A DNA stretch of 21,815 nucleotides from an uncultured Collinsella sp. GTDB lineage: Bacteria > Actinomycetota > Coriobacteriia > Coriobacteriales > Coriobacteriaceae. Location: positions 1-21,815 of the forward strand of contig USQE01000004.1 in NCBI GenBank assembly GCA_900556675.1, in the 5' to 3' direction. The notes under the pieces were generated by a model, which saw only the letters and a list, made by a program, of their open reading frames with translations, was not told the DNA's origin and searched no databases. The position numbers and the translations under genes were made by a program. Below, piece after piece: positions 6,285-14,567 of this stretch. Numbering within the stretch: the stretch's first letter is position 1; every line of letters starts with the position of its first letter.

Positions 6285-8585
6285 CTACTTGATCTTGGTC
6301 GTGCCCGGCGCCAGGTTGGGGTCGGTCTCGTTGGCCTCGGTCTGGAAGTGCTCGGTGTACACGTTCTTGCCATCGCGGAACATCTCGTAGTACTGCATCT
6401 TGGCGTAATCCTCGCGCGCCTTGGTGGCGGCTGCGGCTTCGGCGTCGTCACCGGTGACGTTGGAGGAGAGCGCCCAGCGCAGGCTGGCGTCCTCGTAGCC
6501 CACCGAGTTGATGGCGGGCAGCGACTCACGCAGCGTCATGTGCGCCTTCTGGTAGTCGGAGAGGGGTGCGCCGATCAGCTGCATAAGCTGCGTGGACAGG
6601 TAGTTGGTGGACAGGTCGTCGACCTCGCTCGTCTGGTCGCAGCCGGCAACGTCGTAGTTGGCCCAGATGATGTAGTCGGTCTGCCACAGACGCTCCTGAT
6701 GCGTGGCGTCGTCCTCACCGGTAAACCACTTGTCGTTGAACTTGGACGGGAAGAACGGCTGGTGATCGCCCCAGAACACCACGACCACCTTGCGGTCGAG
6801 CTTGCTCAAGGCGTTAAGGAAGTAGCACAGCGCCTGGTCGGACTGCTCGATGCACGAGACGTACTCGTCGACATCGGAGAGCGTGCCGTCCTCGACGGTC
6901 TTGGCGTCCAGATCGGTCGTGTCGATGTTCAGGTGCATCTGCTTGTCGACCGGCAGCAGGCCCGTGTCGTAGCCCGAGTGGTTCTGCATGGTCACGTCGA
7001 AGATAAACTGCGGATCGGCGTTCTGGTCGAGCAGCTCAAGAATCTTGTCATAGGTCGCCTGGTCGGTCACCATACCGCGCAGAGTGTCGGCTCCCTGGAA
7101 GTCGTTGATGGACAGGAACCGGTCAAAGCCAAAGTCCTTGTACACGTTCTCGCGGTTCCAGTTGGTGGCGTGGTTGGGGTGCATGGCCGTGGTGGAATAT
7201 CCGAGCGACTTGAACTGCTCTGCCAGGTCCCCGGTCGTTTCCATGTTGTAGATGGTGTAGGGGTACACGCCCGAGCCCAGGTTGGCCATGGAGTTGCCGG
7301 TCATAAACTCAAACTCGGTATTGGCGGTACCGCCGCCGTAGGCGCTCACGTAGAGCTTGCCGCGGCTGAGGCAGTTGGACAGGTTCTTAAAGTACTGCGG
7401 TCCCTCGTAGCCGGCGCGCATGTTCTGGTAGATCGACAGATCCGAGAAGGTCTCGTTCATGATGGCGATGACCGTGGGCTTCTCGCTGTCGAACTGCTCC
7501 TTTGCGGCGGCGCGCTCATCGCTCTTAGCCGCGTCGGATTTGTCATAGGCCTTGGCGTACTTTTTGAGCGTGGCTTTGGCATCGTCGACGGAGTAGTCGG
7601 CGGGTTTGGGCGGCTTGATAGACTGCGCTGCGCTAATGAAAGCGGGCAGGTAGCCCTCGCGCCAGTAGCTCTCGAGCGGGCGCCAGGTGTAGACGGTGAT
7701 GCCGAGGGTGTTGTAGTAGTCGATGAGCGTGACGTGTGCGGTCACACCGCCCAGGCACAGCACGGCGACGAGCAGGTTGGTGAGCAGCATGCGCTTGGCG
7801 TTGGCGGCGCCCTTCTGACGGTGCGGTGCCACCAGGCCGGCGTACTCGCACAGCAGCATGGCGATGGCGGTAAAGCCCATGGACAGCACGCAGAACAGCG
7901 AGATCGAGAAGGTGTAGCCGGTGCCGGCGACCGCGGCGGCGGTGGAGATGGCCGAAAGGTCGCCCGGCTGGATGGGCATGGATTTAAACGTGATGACGAA
8001 GAACTCGGCAATGCCCAGGACAAAGAGGGCAAAGGCCAAGACCGCGGGGGCTGCGCCGTGGCGCTGGAACAGGAAGAACAGGCCGACCATGAGCGTGGTG
8101 ATGATGGCCCACTCGAGCAGGATGCACAGGGGGTAGACCCAGGTAAAGTCGTGGTTGGACGAGACCTCCATGCCCAGCAGCGCAAAGACGCCGGCGAGCA
8201 GCAGGCACAGGACGGCGGCGACGAGCGGTTTACCCACAAAGGCTCCGCGCAGGCGGGCGAGCTTGCCGGTGGGGGCGGGGGCGTCGGGCCCGGCGAACGC
8301 AAAGACGCGCGGGGCGATGCGGTCGCGGGCGATGCTGGCCCAAGCGCAGCCGGTGAGGATGGCGTTGGTCAGGATGAGCATCACAAAGGCGAGCGGCTCG
8401 TTTTGAGCGACGAGGCCCACGGCGCCCCAAATAGTCAAAAAGACCTGGAACAGGCCGAAGGCGACGCTCCACCCAAGAGCGCTTTTGGCAACGGTGCCCG
8501 ACTGAGCGCGAATGGCCTTGGCCTCGCGCAAGACAAGGTAGACGGTCGCCGCAAGACCGACGAGCGAGATGGCGGCAGCGAACAT
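6285..8585 (-). CDS. LTA-synthase-family membrane protein (sulfatase fold)
   Basis: A polytopic membrane enzyme of about 766 aa. Start ATG 8585 follows a perfect GAGGAG with 7 nt spacing; a GTG at 8600 would add five residues but overlaps that site. The N-terminal half has roughly eight hydrophobic segments, more than the five of classical LtaS. The C-terminal half is an extracellular alkaline-phosphatase-superfamily domain. Visible motifs are NETFSD (metal ligand E378), GGGTANTEFEF with probable nucleophile T420, HPNHATNWNRENVYKDFGFDRF-like substrate-loop residues, MQNHSGY, and WGDHQP with metal ligands D607/H608. The family transfers glycerol-phosphate or related groups from lipids to wall or lipid polymers. 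The exact polymer here is unknown, and Coriobacteriia envelopes are poorly characterised. It is divergent from the nitroreductase gene across 213 bp and convergent with the surface protein gene. Confidence 0.85.
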   Translation of the reverse strand: MFAAAISLVGLAATVYLVLREAKAIRAQSGTVAKSALGWSVAFGLFQVFLTIWGAVGLVAQNEPLAFVMLILTNAILTGCAWASIARDRIAPRVFAFAGPDAPAPTGKLARLRGAFVGKPLVAAVLCLLLAGVFALLGMEVSSNHDFTWVYPLCILLEWAIITTLMVGLFFLFQRHGAAPAVLAFALFVLGIAEFFVITFKSMPIQPGDLSAISTAAAVAGTGYTFSISLFCVLSMGFTAIAMLLCEYAGLVAPHRQKGAANAKRMLLTNLLVAVLCLGGVTAHVTLIDYYNTLGITVYTWRPLESYWREGYLPAFISAAQSIKPPKPADYSVDDAKATLKKYAKAYDKSDAAKSDERAAAKEQFDSEKPTVIAIMNETFSDLSIYQNMRAGYEGPQYFKNLSNCLSRGKLYVSAYGGGTANTEFEFMTGNSMANLGSGVYPYTIYNMETTGDLAEQFKSLGYSTTAMHPNHATNWNRENVYKDFGFDRFLSINDFQGADTLRGMVTDQATYDKILELLDQNADPQFIFDVTMQNHSGYDTGLLPVDKQMHLNIDTTDLDAKTVEDGTLSDVDEYVSCIEQSDQALCYFLNALSKLDRKVVVVFWGDHQPFFPSKFNDKWFTGEDDATHQERLWQTDYIIWANYDVAGCDQTSEVDDLSTNYLSTQLMQLIGAPLSDYQKAHMTLRESLPAINSVGYEDASLRWALSSNVTGDDAEAAAATKAREDYAKMQYYEMFRDGKNVYTEHFQTEANETDPNLAPGTTKIK

Positions 8586-8798
8586 GCTGAGACTCCTCAC
8601 AAACTAAAACGTACGAAAGCGGGGGTTTACCCGATTGTTACCAAGATATGCGCTGCAATTGGTGTCTGCGCACAACAACCAGCCATATTAACGCGCACGT
8701 GTGGCGGTGTGGCGCAATGTAGTGGCGACCTGCGCGATAATGGACGGGAATTACACGGAAACGTAAAGGCTTCTTAAAGAACTAGCGAGGATGAGGCG

Positions 8799-9647
8799 AT
8801 GAACGAGCAGGTTTGCACCAAGGCTGTGGATACGAACGGTTATCCGGTCGAGACGACGGGCAATGCGGTGCTGGACACGTTGGAGCACCGTTCCTCCACG
8901 CGTGTCTTTGCGCGTGATGACGACGACCGCCCCGTGGCGGTGACCGACGAGCAGCGGGCGGCGATTCTGCATGCGGCGAGCCGTGCGCCGTCGGCAGGCG
9001 CTATGATGATGTATTCCATCGTAAGCATTCGCGAGCAGGCTACGCTGGACCGCCTCGCCGACCTGTGCGATCACCAGCCCATGATCGCCAAGGCGCCCTG
9101 GGCACTAATATTTGTGGTCGATTATGCCAAGTGGATCGATCTGTTTGAGCACGTGGGCTGCTTTGAGCCCGAGTTTGTCGAGCGTACGGGCAAGGCGCCC
9201 CGCCGCGCGCCGGGTTTGGGCGACTTTGCCATCGCGGCCCAGGACGCCGTGATCGCTGCGCAAAACGCCGTGGTTGCCGCCGAGGCCCTGGGGCTGGGGA
9301 GCTGCTACATCGGCGATATCGTCGAGAATGCCGAGGAAGTTGCCGAGCTGCTGGACTTGCCGCCCTATACCATGCCGCTGTCGATGCTCATCATCGGCAC
9401 GCCCCGTAAGGAGCGTCCGGCCATTGCGCATCCCGTGGTGAACCTGGTGCACGAGGAGCGCTACTGCCGCGCCGATGCCGCGACCATGGACGCGCAGGTG
9501 GCCGAGATGGACGCGATGTTCCGTCCGCATGCCCGCGAGGTGGGGGAGCGCGTCGTGGACATCTATACCCGTAAGCACACGAGTCCCTTTATGGCCGAGA
9601 TGAGCCGCTCCATGGAGTGGTGGTTCAAAAATTGGCTTGGAAAATGA
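8799..9647 (+). CDS. Nitroreductase-family FMN oxidoreductase
   Basis: A soluble protein of 282 aa. Residues about 24-230 match the nitroreductase fold: VLDTLEHRSSTRVF (R31/S32/S33/R35 form the FMN phosphate-binding start), RAPSAGAMMMY near 62-72, and GLGSCYIGDIVENAEEV with LPPYTMPLSMLIIGTP, the usual second FMN-binding and dimer-interface segment. It is longer than minimal family members because of an N-terminal extension of about 22 aa and a C-terminal helical tail rich in Met, Arg and Trp. ATG 8799 follows GCGAGGAT with good spacing. A GATAAT box at 8736-8741 could be a -10, but no good -35 is visible. The substrate cannot be told from sequence; flavin-dependent reduction of quinones, nitro compounds or enoates is typical. 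Confidence 0.85.
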   Translation: MNEQVCTKAVDTNGYPVETTGNAVLDTLEHRSSTRVFARDDDDRPVAVTDEQRAAILHAASRAPSAGAMMMYSIVSIREQATLDRLADLCDHQPMIAKAPWALIFVVDYAKWIDLFEHVGCFEPEFVERTGKAPRRAPGLGDFAIAAQDAVIAAQNAVVAAEALGLGSCYIGDIVENAEEVAELLDLPPYTMPLSMLIIGTPRKERPAIAHPVVNLVHEERYCRADAATMDAQVAEMDAMFRPHAREVGERVVDIYTRKHTSPFMAEMSRSMEWWFKNWLGK

Positions 9648-9648
9648 C

Positions 9649-9683
9649 GAATGTGACAAAGGGAAAGTCCCTTTGTCACATTC
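9649..9683. terminator. Perfect 16-bp stem hairpin after the nitroreductase gene
   Basis: GAATGTGACAAAGGGA (9649-9664) and its exact complement (9668-9683) enclose a 3-nt loop, AAG, beginning 1 nt after the stop codon. There is no T-tract (CATTCCATATC follows), so it is an atypical terminator, an RNA-stabilising 3' hairpin, or a REP-like palindromic element. Confidence 0.6.
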
Positions 9684-9744
9684 CATATCGCCGAGGTGGC
9701 TTAAAGGCTGTATAAATGTTTATCTAGCTGGGAAAACAGTGCCA

Positions 9745-9771
9745 TTCAAACATGGGCCGATTACCTATAAT
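9745..9771 (+). promoter_or_regulatory. Putative kup promoter
   Basis: A perfect TATAAT lies at 9766-9771, with weak -35 candidates CATTCA (9743-9748, 17-bp spacing) or TTCAAA (9745-9750, 15-bp spacing). Transcription would start near 9778, leaving a 5' UTR of only about 28 nt before ATG 9807, too short for a c-di-AMP (ydaO-type) riboswitch. Confidence 0.45.
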
Positions 9772-9806
9772 TCCTTCGAACATTAAAGTTGGGAGGAAAC
9801 CGGCTT

Positions 9807-11834
9807 ATGGAACAAAAGGCCAAGGAGGCAGCTTCGCACGCTGCGATTCCTGTGAGCATCTCGGCGATGCTCGTCACGCTGGGCGTGGTGTACGGCGATA
9901 TCGGCACCAGCCCTATGTATGTAACCAAGGCGCTCGTTGCCGGCAACGGCGGCATCGGAAGCGTCACGGAGGAGTTCGTGCTCGGCGCGCTCTCCCTTGT
10001 CGTGTGGACGGTCACGCTGCTGACCACCATCAAGTATGTGCTCATCTCGCTGCGCGCCGATAACCATGGTGAGGGCGGCATCTTTGCCCTGTACAGCCTG
10101 GTCAAGCGCTGCGGCAAGTGGCTCATCATCCCCGCCATGCTGGGTGGCGCCGCGCTGCTCGCCGACGGCATCCTGACACCTGCCGTTACCGTTACCACGG
10201 CCATCGAGGGCCTGCGCACCATCCCGGCGGTCCATGCCGTGCTGGGCGATGACCAGGGTCGCGTCGTCGCCATTACGCTCGCCATCATCATCGTGCTCTT
10301 CTTGGTACAGCGCATCGGTACGGCCAAGATCGGTCACGCCTTTGGCCCCATCATGACGCTGTGGTTCCTGTTCCTGGGCGGCACGGGTCTGTTCTTTGTT
10401 TTCCAGCACCCCGCCGTGCTGCTGTGCCTCAACCCGGTGCGCGGCATCGCCTTTTTGCTGAGCCCCAACAACCACGCGGGCATCATGATTCTGGGCAGTT
10501 GCTTCCTCGCCACCACCGGTGCCGAGGCGCTCTACTCCGACATGGGCCACGTCGGCCGCGGCAACATCTACGCTACCTGGCCGTTCGTTAAGTGCTGCCT
10601 GCTGCTTTCCTATATGGGCCAGGGCGCTTGGCTTATGAACAACGCTGCCAACCCCGAGCTCATGGGCATTGCCGACCTCAACCCGTTCTACCAGATGCTC
10701 GCCCCGGGCCTGCGTCCCTTTGCCGTAGGCCTTTCCACCGTTGCGGCCATCATTGCCTCGCAGGCGCTCATCACCGGCGCATTCTCGCTGGTGTCCGAGG
10801 CCAGCCGTCTGGACCTCATGCCGCACATGCAGGTCTTCTACCCTGCCGAGACCAAGGGCCAGCTCTACATCCCCATGGTCAACAACGTCATGCTTGTCGG
10901 CTGCGTCATCGTGGTGCTGCTGTTCCAGAACTCGGCGCATATGGAAGCCGCGTACGGCCTTGCCATTACGCTGACTATGATGTGCACCACGCTGCTGCTC
11001 TTCTTCTACCTGCACGAGGAGCGCAAGCTCAAGGTTGCTCCGTGGATCTTCGCGGCCTTCTTCCTTTTGCTCGAGGGCTTCTTCTTCGTGAGCTCGCTCA
11101 CCAAGTTCTTCCACGGCGGCTATTTCACCATCCTCATGGCTGCACTCATCATGGGCATTATGGTGTGCTGGTACAACGGCACGGCGGTCGAGCAGCGCCA
11201 GTTTACGCTGCTGCCGCTGCGCAGCTACCTGCCGCAGCTCAAGCGCCTGCGCGACGACGACCGTTACGAGCGCATGAGCGACAACGTCGTGTACCTGACC
11301 AAGGACACCCATACCGACTACATCGACCGCGATATCGTCTATTCGATCTTGGACAAACATCCCAAGCGTGCCCGCGCCTGGTGGTTCGTGAATGTCGAGA
11401 CCATGGACGAACCGCACACCTTTGCCTATTCGGTCGAGACGTTCGGCACCGACTACGTGTTCCGCGTGCACCTGTACCTGGGCTACAAGATCAACCAGCG
11501 CGTCAATGCCTACCTGCGTCAGGTTGTTCAGGACCTGGCTGCCACCGGCGAGCTGCCGCCGCAGACGCATGACTACTCGGTCTACAAGGATCCGGGTAAC
11601 ATCGGCACGTTCAAGTTCGTCCTGATCCGTAAGCTTCTGGCGCCCGAAAGCGATGTGGAGCCCAGCGAGCGTACGGCCATCACGCTCAAGTACATCATTC
11701 GCCGCGCCGCCGGCACGCCCGCGCGTTGGTACGGCCTGGAGAACTCCAACGTGAGCTTTGAGTACGTGCCGCTGTTCACCAAGTTCAAGGCCGTGAACAA
11801 GATGCAGCGCCTGGCTCCCAACGAGCGGCCGTAG
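9807..11834 (+). CDS. kup: Kup-family potassium uptake transporter
   Basis: An integral membrane protein of 675 aa, close to the usual Kup length of 620-670. It carries the family signature GVVYGDIGTSPMY at residues 26-38 in the first membrane helix, followed by about eleven more hydrophobic segments up to about residue 450. A soluble C-terminal domain of about 200 residues follows, with DIVYSILDKHPKRARAWWFVNVETMDEP and NIGTFKFVLIRK. Kup proteins are K+/H+ symporters working at low external K+. ATG 9807 has GGAGG at 9792-9796; an in-frame TTG at 9789 overlaps that site and is rejected. The gene leads a cluster with a small membrane protein and KdpD/KdpE-like regulators, which supports a K+ homeostasis role. 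Direct control of kup by that two-component system is inferred from proximity only. Confidence 0.95.
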   Translation: MEQKAKEAASHAAIPVSISAMLVTLGVVYGDIGTSPMYVTKALVAGNGGIGSVTEEFVLGALSLVVWTVTLLTTIKYVLISLRADNHGEGGIFALYSLVKRCGKWLIIPAMLGGAALLADGILTPAVTVTTAIEGLRTIPAVHAVLGDDQGRVVAITLAIIIVLFLVQRIGTAKIGHAFGPIMTLWFLFLGGTGLFFVFQHPAVLLCLNPVRGIAFLLSPNNHAGIMILGSCFLATTGAEALYSDMGHVGRGNIYATWPFVKCCLLLSYMGQGAWLMNNAANPELMGIADLNPFYQMLAPGLRPFAVGLSTVAAIIASQALITGAFSLVSEASRLDLMPHMQVFYPAETKGQLYIPMVNNVMLVGCVIVVLLFQNSAHMEAAYGLAITLTMMCTTLLLFFYLHEERKLKVAPWIFAAFFLLLEGFFFVSSLTKFFHGGYFTILMAALIMGIMVCWYNGTAVEQRQFTLLPLRSYLPQLKRLRDDDRYERMSDNVVYLTKDTHTDYIDRDIVYSILDKHPKRARAWWFVNVETMDEPHTFAYSVETFGTDYVFRVHLYLGYKINQRVNAYLRQVVQDLAATGELPPQTHDYSVYKDPGNIGTFKFVLIRKLLAPESDVEPSERTAITLKYIIRRAAGTPARWYGLENSNVSFEYVPLFTKFKAVNKMQRLAPNERP

Positions 11835-11864
11835 ACGTCGGCGGCTACACGGAGTTAGTTTTTG

Positions 11865-12089
11865 ATGGATAAGCATGAGGCCGGGGAGGTAAACATGGAT
11901 ACAAAGGCGCTCGATGGCCGTGAGGCGGTGGTCGAAATGGTGCGTGAGGCGCGTGTCGACGCCGCCGAAGATCGGTTCTTTACGAATCGTGCCAGCATGG
12001 ACATGGCCGACCGTGTGATCTCGATCGTGGTGACGCTGCTTGTCGCGGCGTGCGTGTGCGCACTGCTCGCGCACGTGCTGTTTGTCTAA
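11865..12089 (+). CDS. Small tail-anchored membrane protein, unknown function
   Basis: The ORF codes for 74 aa from ATG 11865 or 64 aa from ATG 11895. The second start has the stronger site (GGGGAGG at 11883-11889, 5 nt spacing). The N-terminal part is charged and acidic, probably cytoplasmic (EAVVEMVREARVDAAEDRFF). A single C-terminal hydrophobic helix (VISIVVTLLVAACVCALLAHVLFV) ends the protein, so it would be tail-anchored. It lies 30 bp after kup and before the terminator at 12122-12180, so it is probably cotranscribed with kup. No family is recognised; it is longer than KdpF (about 29 aa) and does not resemble it. A regulator or accessory subunit of the transporter is conceivable but unproven. 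Confidence 0.65.
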   Translation: MDKHEAGEVNMDTKALDGREAVVEMVREARVDAAEDRFFTNRASMDMADRVISIVVTLLVAACVCALLAHVLFV

Positions 12090-12121
12090 CGACCGCAGGC
12101 TGCAAAGGCTATACACTTGGA

Positions 12122-12180
12122 ACCACCACAAGGGAAACCACCACAAAGGTGCCTGTCCCTCTGTGGTGGTTTTTGTTTTT
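12122..12180 (+). terminator. Strong Rho-independent terminator with a duplicated left arm
   Basis: Left arm 12135-12149 (AAACCACCACAAAGG) pairs with 12158-12172 with one mismatch, and TTGTTTTT follows. A second, tandem copy of the left arm (about 12121-12134, ACCACCACAAGGG) can pair with the same right arm, because its GGGA also matches TCCC at 12156-12159. Two mutually exclusive hairpins therefore share one T-tract. The phrase GGTGCCTGTCCC in the loop region resembles REP-type palindromes of other bacteria, from memory. Confidence 0.83.
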
Positions 12181-12200
12181 GAGAGAGGGGCTGGGCGCTG

Positions 12201-13826
12201 ATGGACGTCCGTACGGACGGCGATATTGCCGATAGCTTTTGGTGGCGGCGCACAACGCTGACGCGCCGCACTCCTCTGTATGACGCCTGCGTATCGGTGG
12301 GGCTGCTGGTCGCGGCGACGATTGTGGGCGCGCTGCTCGACCATCCGGGTCTCGCGCCGAGCATCATGATCGTCTATGTGTTCGCCGTTCAGCTGTGCGC
12401 ATTCTTTACCTGGAGTCGCCTGTATTGCTTGCTGAGCTCGGCTGCCGCCGTGGCGCTCTACAACTTCTTGTTTGTCGACCCGCGCTGCTCGCTGTCGCTT
12501 ATCGACCGCGTCTATCCCGGCATGTTCTTCATCATGTTCGTGGTCTCGCTTGTGTCGAGCTCGATTGCGTTGGCCCTGCGCCGCGCCTTGGCACAGGCTG
12601 CCGCTAGCGACCGCCGCACGCATATGGTGCTCGAGACCAACCGCATGCTGCAACGGTGCGCCGACCAGCATCAGATCGTTCACGCCATGGCCACGCAGCT
12701 GGCGCGTCTTTCGGGCTGTCCGGTCGTGTGGTACAGCGCCGACGACGAGGGCGATGACCTGCTGCCGCGTGCAACGTACACGGCCGTGGGTGACGCCGCG
12801 CCGGTGCACGAGCTGGCGCCTCAGATGCCGCCGCGGCTCTCGGCGTCCGCCTATGTGGGAACGCCGCTCGACGCCACGTTTGGCGGTTCGGCGTTTTATG
12901 GCATCTACCTGACGGTTCGCACGGGCGACGGCTTCGTGCGCTCGGGCGACCCCGGCTCGGTGGTGGGCGTGCTGGCTATCGTTGCCGAGCCCGACGTGCT
13001 GACACATGAGGAGCGGACACTTGCCGATGCCATCGTGAGCGAAGGCGAGCTGGCGCTCGATCGCGCCCGCGCCATGGAGGCCCGCGAGGAGGCGGCGGTG
13101 CTCGCCAAAAACGAGCAGCTGCGCGCCAACCTGCTGCGCTCCATCTCGCACGACCTGCGCACGCCACTCACCAGTATTTCGGGCAATGCCGACGTGCTGC
13201 TCGACCAGGGCTCGACCGGCACGGCCGTGCTCGATAGCCAGACGCGCCGCGGCCTGCTTCTATCCATTCGCTCAGATGCGCTGTGGCTCAACGCTACCGT
13301 CGAGAACCTGCTCGCCATCACCAAGCTCGAGGGCGGCGGCATGCATCTGTCGACTACGCTCGAGCTCATGGACGATATCGTCGAGGAGGCACTGCGCCAC
13401 GTAAATCCGGCCGTGCGCGAGCACGACCTTAAGGTGGTGGCGTGCGATGAGCCGGCGCTCGTCAACGTCGATGCGCGCCTGATGGTGCAGCTGGTGGTCA
13501 ATCTGGTGAACAACGCCATCACCTATACGCCCGCAGGCTCGCATATCGTGATCTCGATTAGCGTCGACGATGGACGCGTGGCGTGCTCGGTGGCCGATGA
13601 TGGTCCGGGCATCGCACCCGAGGACCGCGAGCGGATCTTTGAGTCGTTCTATACCGCCAACCACGGTCTTGCCGACAGCCACCGCAGCGTTGGCCTGGGT
13701 CTTTCGCTCTGCCGCTCCATTGCGTTGGCGCATGGCGGTAGCATAGAGGTTGCCGCGGCGGACCCGCACGGCTCGGTCTTTACGATTGAGCTTCCCGTCG
13801 CCGACGTTTCGTTTGATAAGGAGTAG
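12201..13826 (+). CDS. KdpD-like membrane sensor histidine kinase lacking the N-terminal KdpD/Usp part
   Basis: 541 aa. After a short cytoplasmic start, four closely spaced hydrophobic segments (residues about 30-130) match the DUF4118 membrane module of KdpD, including LYNFLFVDPRCSL. A GAF-like segment (about 150-275) follows. The HisKA box is SISHDLRTPLTSI with phospho-acceptor H317. The ATPase part has NLVNNAITYTP, DDGPGIAPEDRERIFESF and GLGLSL. E. coli KdpD is about 890 aa with an N-terminal KdpD and UspA-like sensor portion; that portion is absent here and no upstream ORF encodes it. The protein should sense the membrane or a cytoplasmic ligand through the GAF-like region. ATG 12201 follows GAGAGGGG. 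The gene is 4 bp from the regulator gene and clearly forms one unit with it. Confidence 0.88.
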   Translation: MDVRTDGDIADSFWWRRTTLTRRTPLYDACVSVGLLVAATIVGALLDHPGLAPSIMIVYVFAVQLCAFFTWSRLYCLLSSAAAVALYNFLFVDPRCSLSLIDRVYPGMFFIMFVVSLVSSSIALALRRALAQAAASDRRTHMVLETNRMLQRCADQHQIVHAMATQLARLSGCPVVWYSADDEGDDLLPRATYTAVGDAAPVHELAPQMPPRLSASAYVGTPLDATFGGSAFYGIYLTVRTGDGFVRSGDPGSVVGVLAIVAEPDVLTHEERTLADAIVSEGELALDRARAMEAREEAAVLAKNEQLRANLLRSISHDLRTPLTSISGNADVLLDQGSTGTAVLDSQTRRGLLLSIRSDALWLNATVENLLAITKLEGGGMHLSTTLELMDDIVEEALRHVNPAVREHDLKVVACDEPALVNVDARLMVQLVVNLVNNAITYTPAGSHIVISISVDDGRVACSVADDGPGIAPEDRERIFESFYTANHGLADSHRSVGLGLSLCRSIALAHGGSIEVAAADPHGSVFTIELPVADVSFDKE

Positions 13827-13830
13827 CGCC

Positions 13831-14544
13831 GTGCCGAACTCTGCCGTAAAACCGCTCATCTTGGTCGTTGAGGACGATCCCGCCGTCCGCAACCTTATCG
13901 TTGCCGCGCTCGAGGCGCACGGCTTGCGTCATATGGCCGTTGAGACTGCCCATGCCGCCATCGCCGCCGCCTCATCGCAGGCACCGAGCATTGTGCTGCT
14001 CGATCTGGGCCTGCCCGATATGGACGGCGTCAAGGTGGTGGAGTCGGTGCGCGCATGGTCGGGTATGCCGATCATCGTGGTATCGGCGCGCAGCGAGGAC
14101 GCGGACAAGATTCGCGCGCTCGATGCCGGCGCCGACGACTACCTGACCAAGCCGTTTTCGGTCGAGGAGCTGCTTGCGCGCATTCGCACGACGCTCAGGC
14201 GCCTTTCGTATGCGCAAACGGGCGGCGTTGTCTCCGAGGGCTCGTTCGATACCGGTGAGCTGCATATCGATTTTGATGCCGGCATCGCCACGATGGATGG
14301 CGAGGAGCTGCATCTGACGCCGATCGAGTACAAGCTCCTGTGCCTGCTGGCGCATAACGCCGACAAGGAGCTGACGCACCAGTTTATCCTGCACGAGATT
14401 TGGGGCACGGCAACCAAGAGCGACCTGGCGAGCCTACGTGTCTTTATGGGCACGCTGCGCAAGAAGATCGAATCCGACCCCGCGCATCCGCGCTATATCC
14501 AAACGCATGTGGGTATCGGTTACCGACTGGTCACCCAAGGCTAG
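13831..14544 (+). CDS. KdpE-like OmpR-family response regulator
   Basis: 237 aa. The receiver domain (about 8-125) has acidic pocket E14/D15/D16, phospho-acceptor D58 in IVLLDLGLPDMDG, the switch serine in VVSARSED, and K107 in LTKPFS. A winged-helix DNA-binding domain (about 140-235) has LTPIEYKLLCLLA and the recognition-helix region DLASLRVFMGTLRKKIESDP, ending IQTHVGIGYRLV. The KdpE-type wording is strong (WGTATKSDLASLRVFMGTLRKKIE). GTG 13831 is chosen because GGAG lies 7 nt upstream and it starts just after the kinase stop codon; a longer upstream frame overlaps the kinase. The regulated target is unknown. No kdpFABC is present, and kup just upstream is the obvious candidate. Confidence 0.92.
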   Translation: MPNSAVKPLILVVEDDPAVRNLIVAALEAHGLRHMAVETAHAAIAAASSQAPSIVLLDLGLPDMDGVKVVESVRAWSGMPIIVVSARSEDADKIRALDAGADDYLTKPFSVEELLARIRTTLRRLSYAQTGGVVSEGSFDTGELHIDFDAGIATMDGEELHLTPIEYKLLCLLAHNADKELTHQFILHEIWGTATKSDLASLRVFMGTLRKKIESDPAHPRYIQTHVGIGYRLVTQG

Positions 14545-14567
14545 ATCGCCAACCAGCATCCCACTAT

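Noticed and set aside
6348..8777. Antisense open frame of 809 codons opposite the LTA-synthase-like gene
   Set aside because: Val/Gly/His-rich shadow frame with no motif. The opposite strand has clear catalytic motifs and a good ribosome binding site.
8586..8798. Promoters for the divergent LTA-synthase-like and nitroreductase genes
   Set aside because: Promoters must exist in this region, but no -35/-10 pair with acceptable spacing stood out on either strand. Only an isolated GATAAT at 8736-8741 was visible.
9684..9806. Possible c-di-AMP riboswitch before kup
   Set aside because: No ydaO-type consensus was seen, and the perfect TATAAT at 9766-9771 would leave a leader of only about 28 nt.
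9783..13151. Antisense open frame of 1122 codons on the minus strand
   Set aside because: It shadows kup, the small ORF and the kinase gene, has low-complexity His/Arg/Gln-rich composition, and crosses a terminator. It results from GC-rich codon bias.
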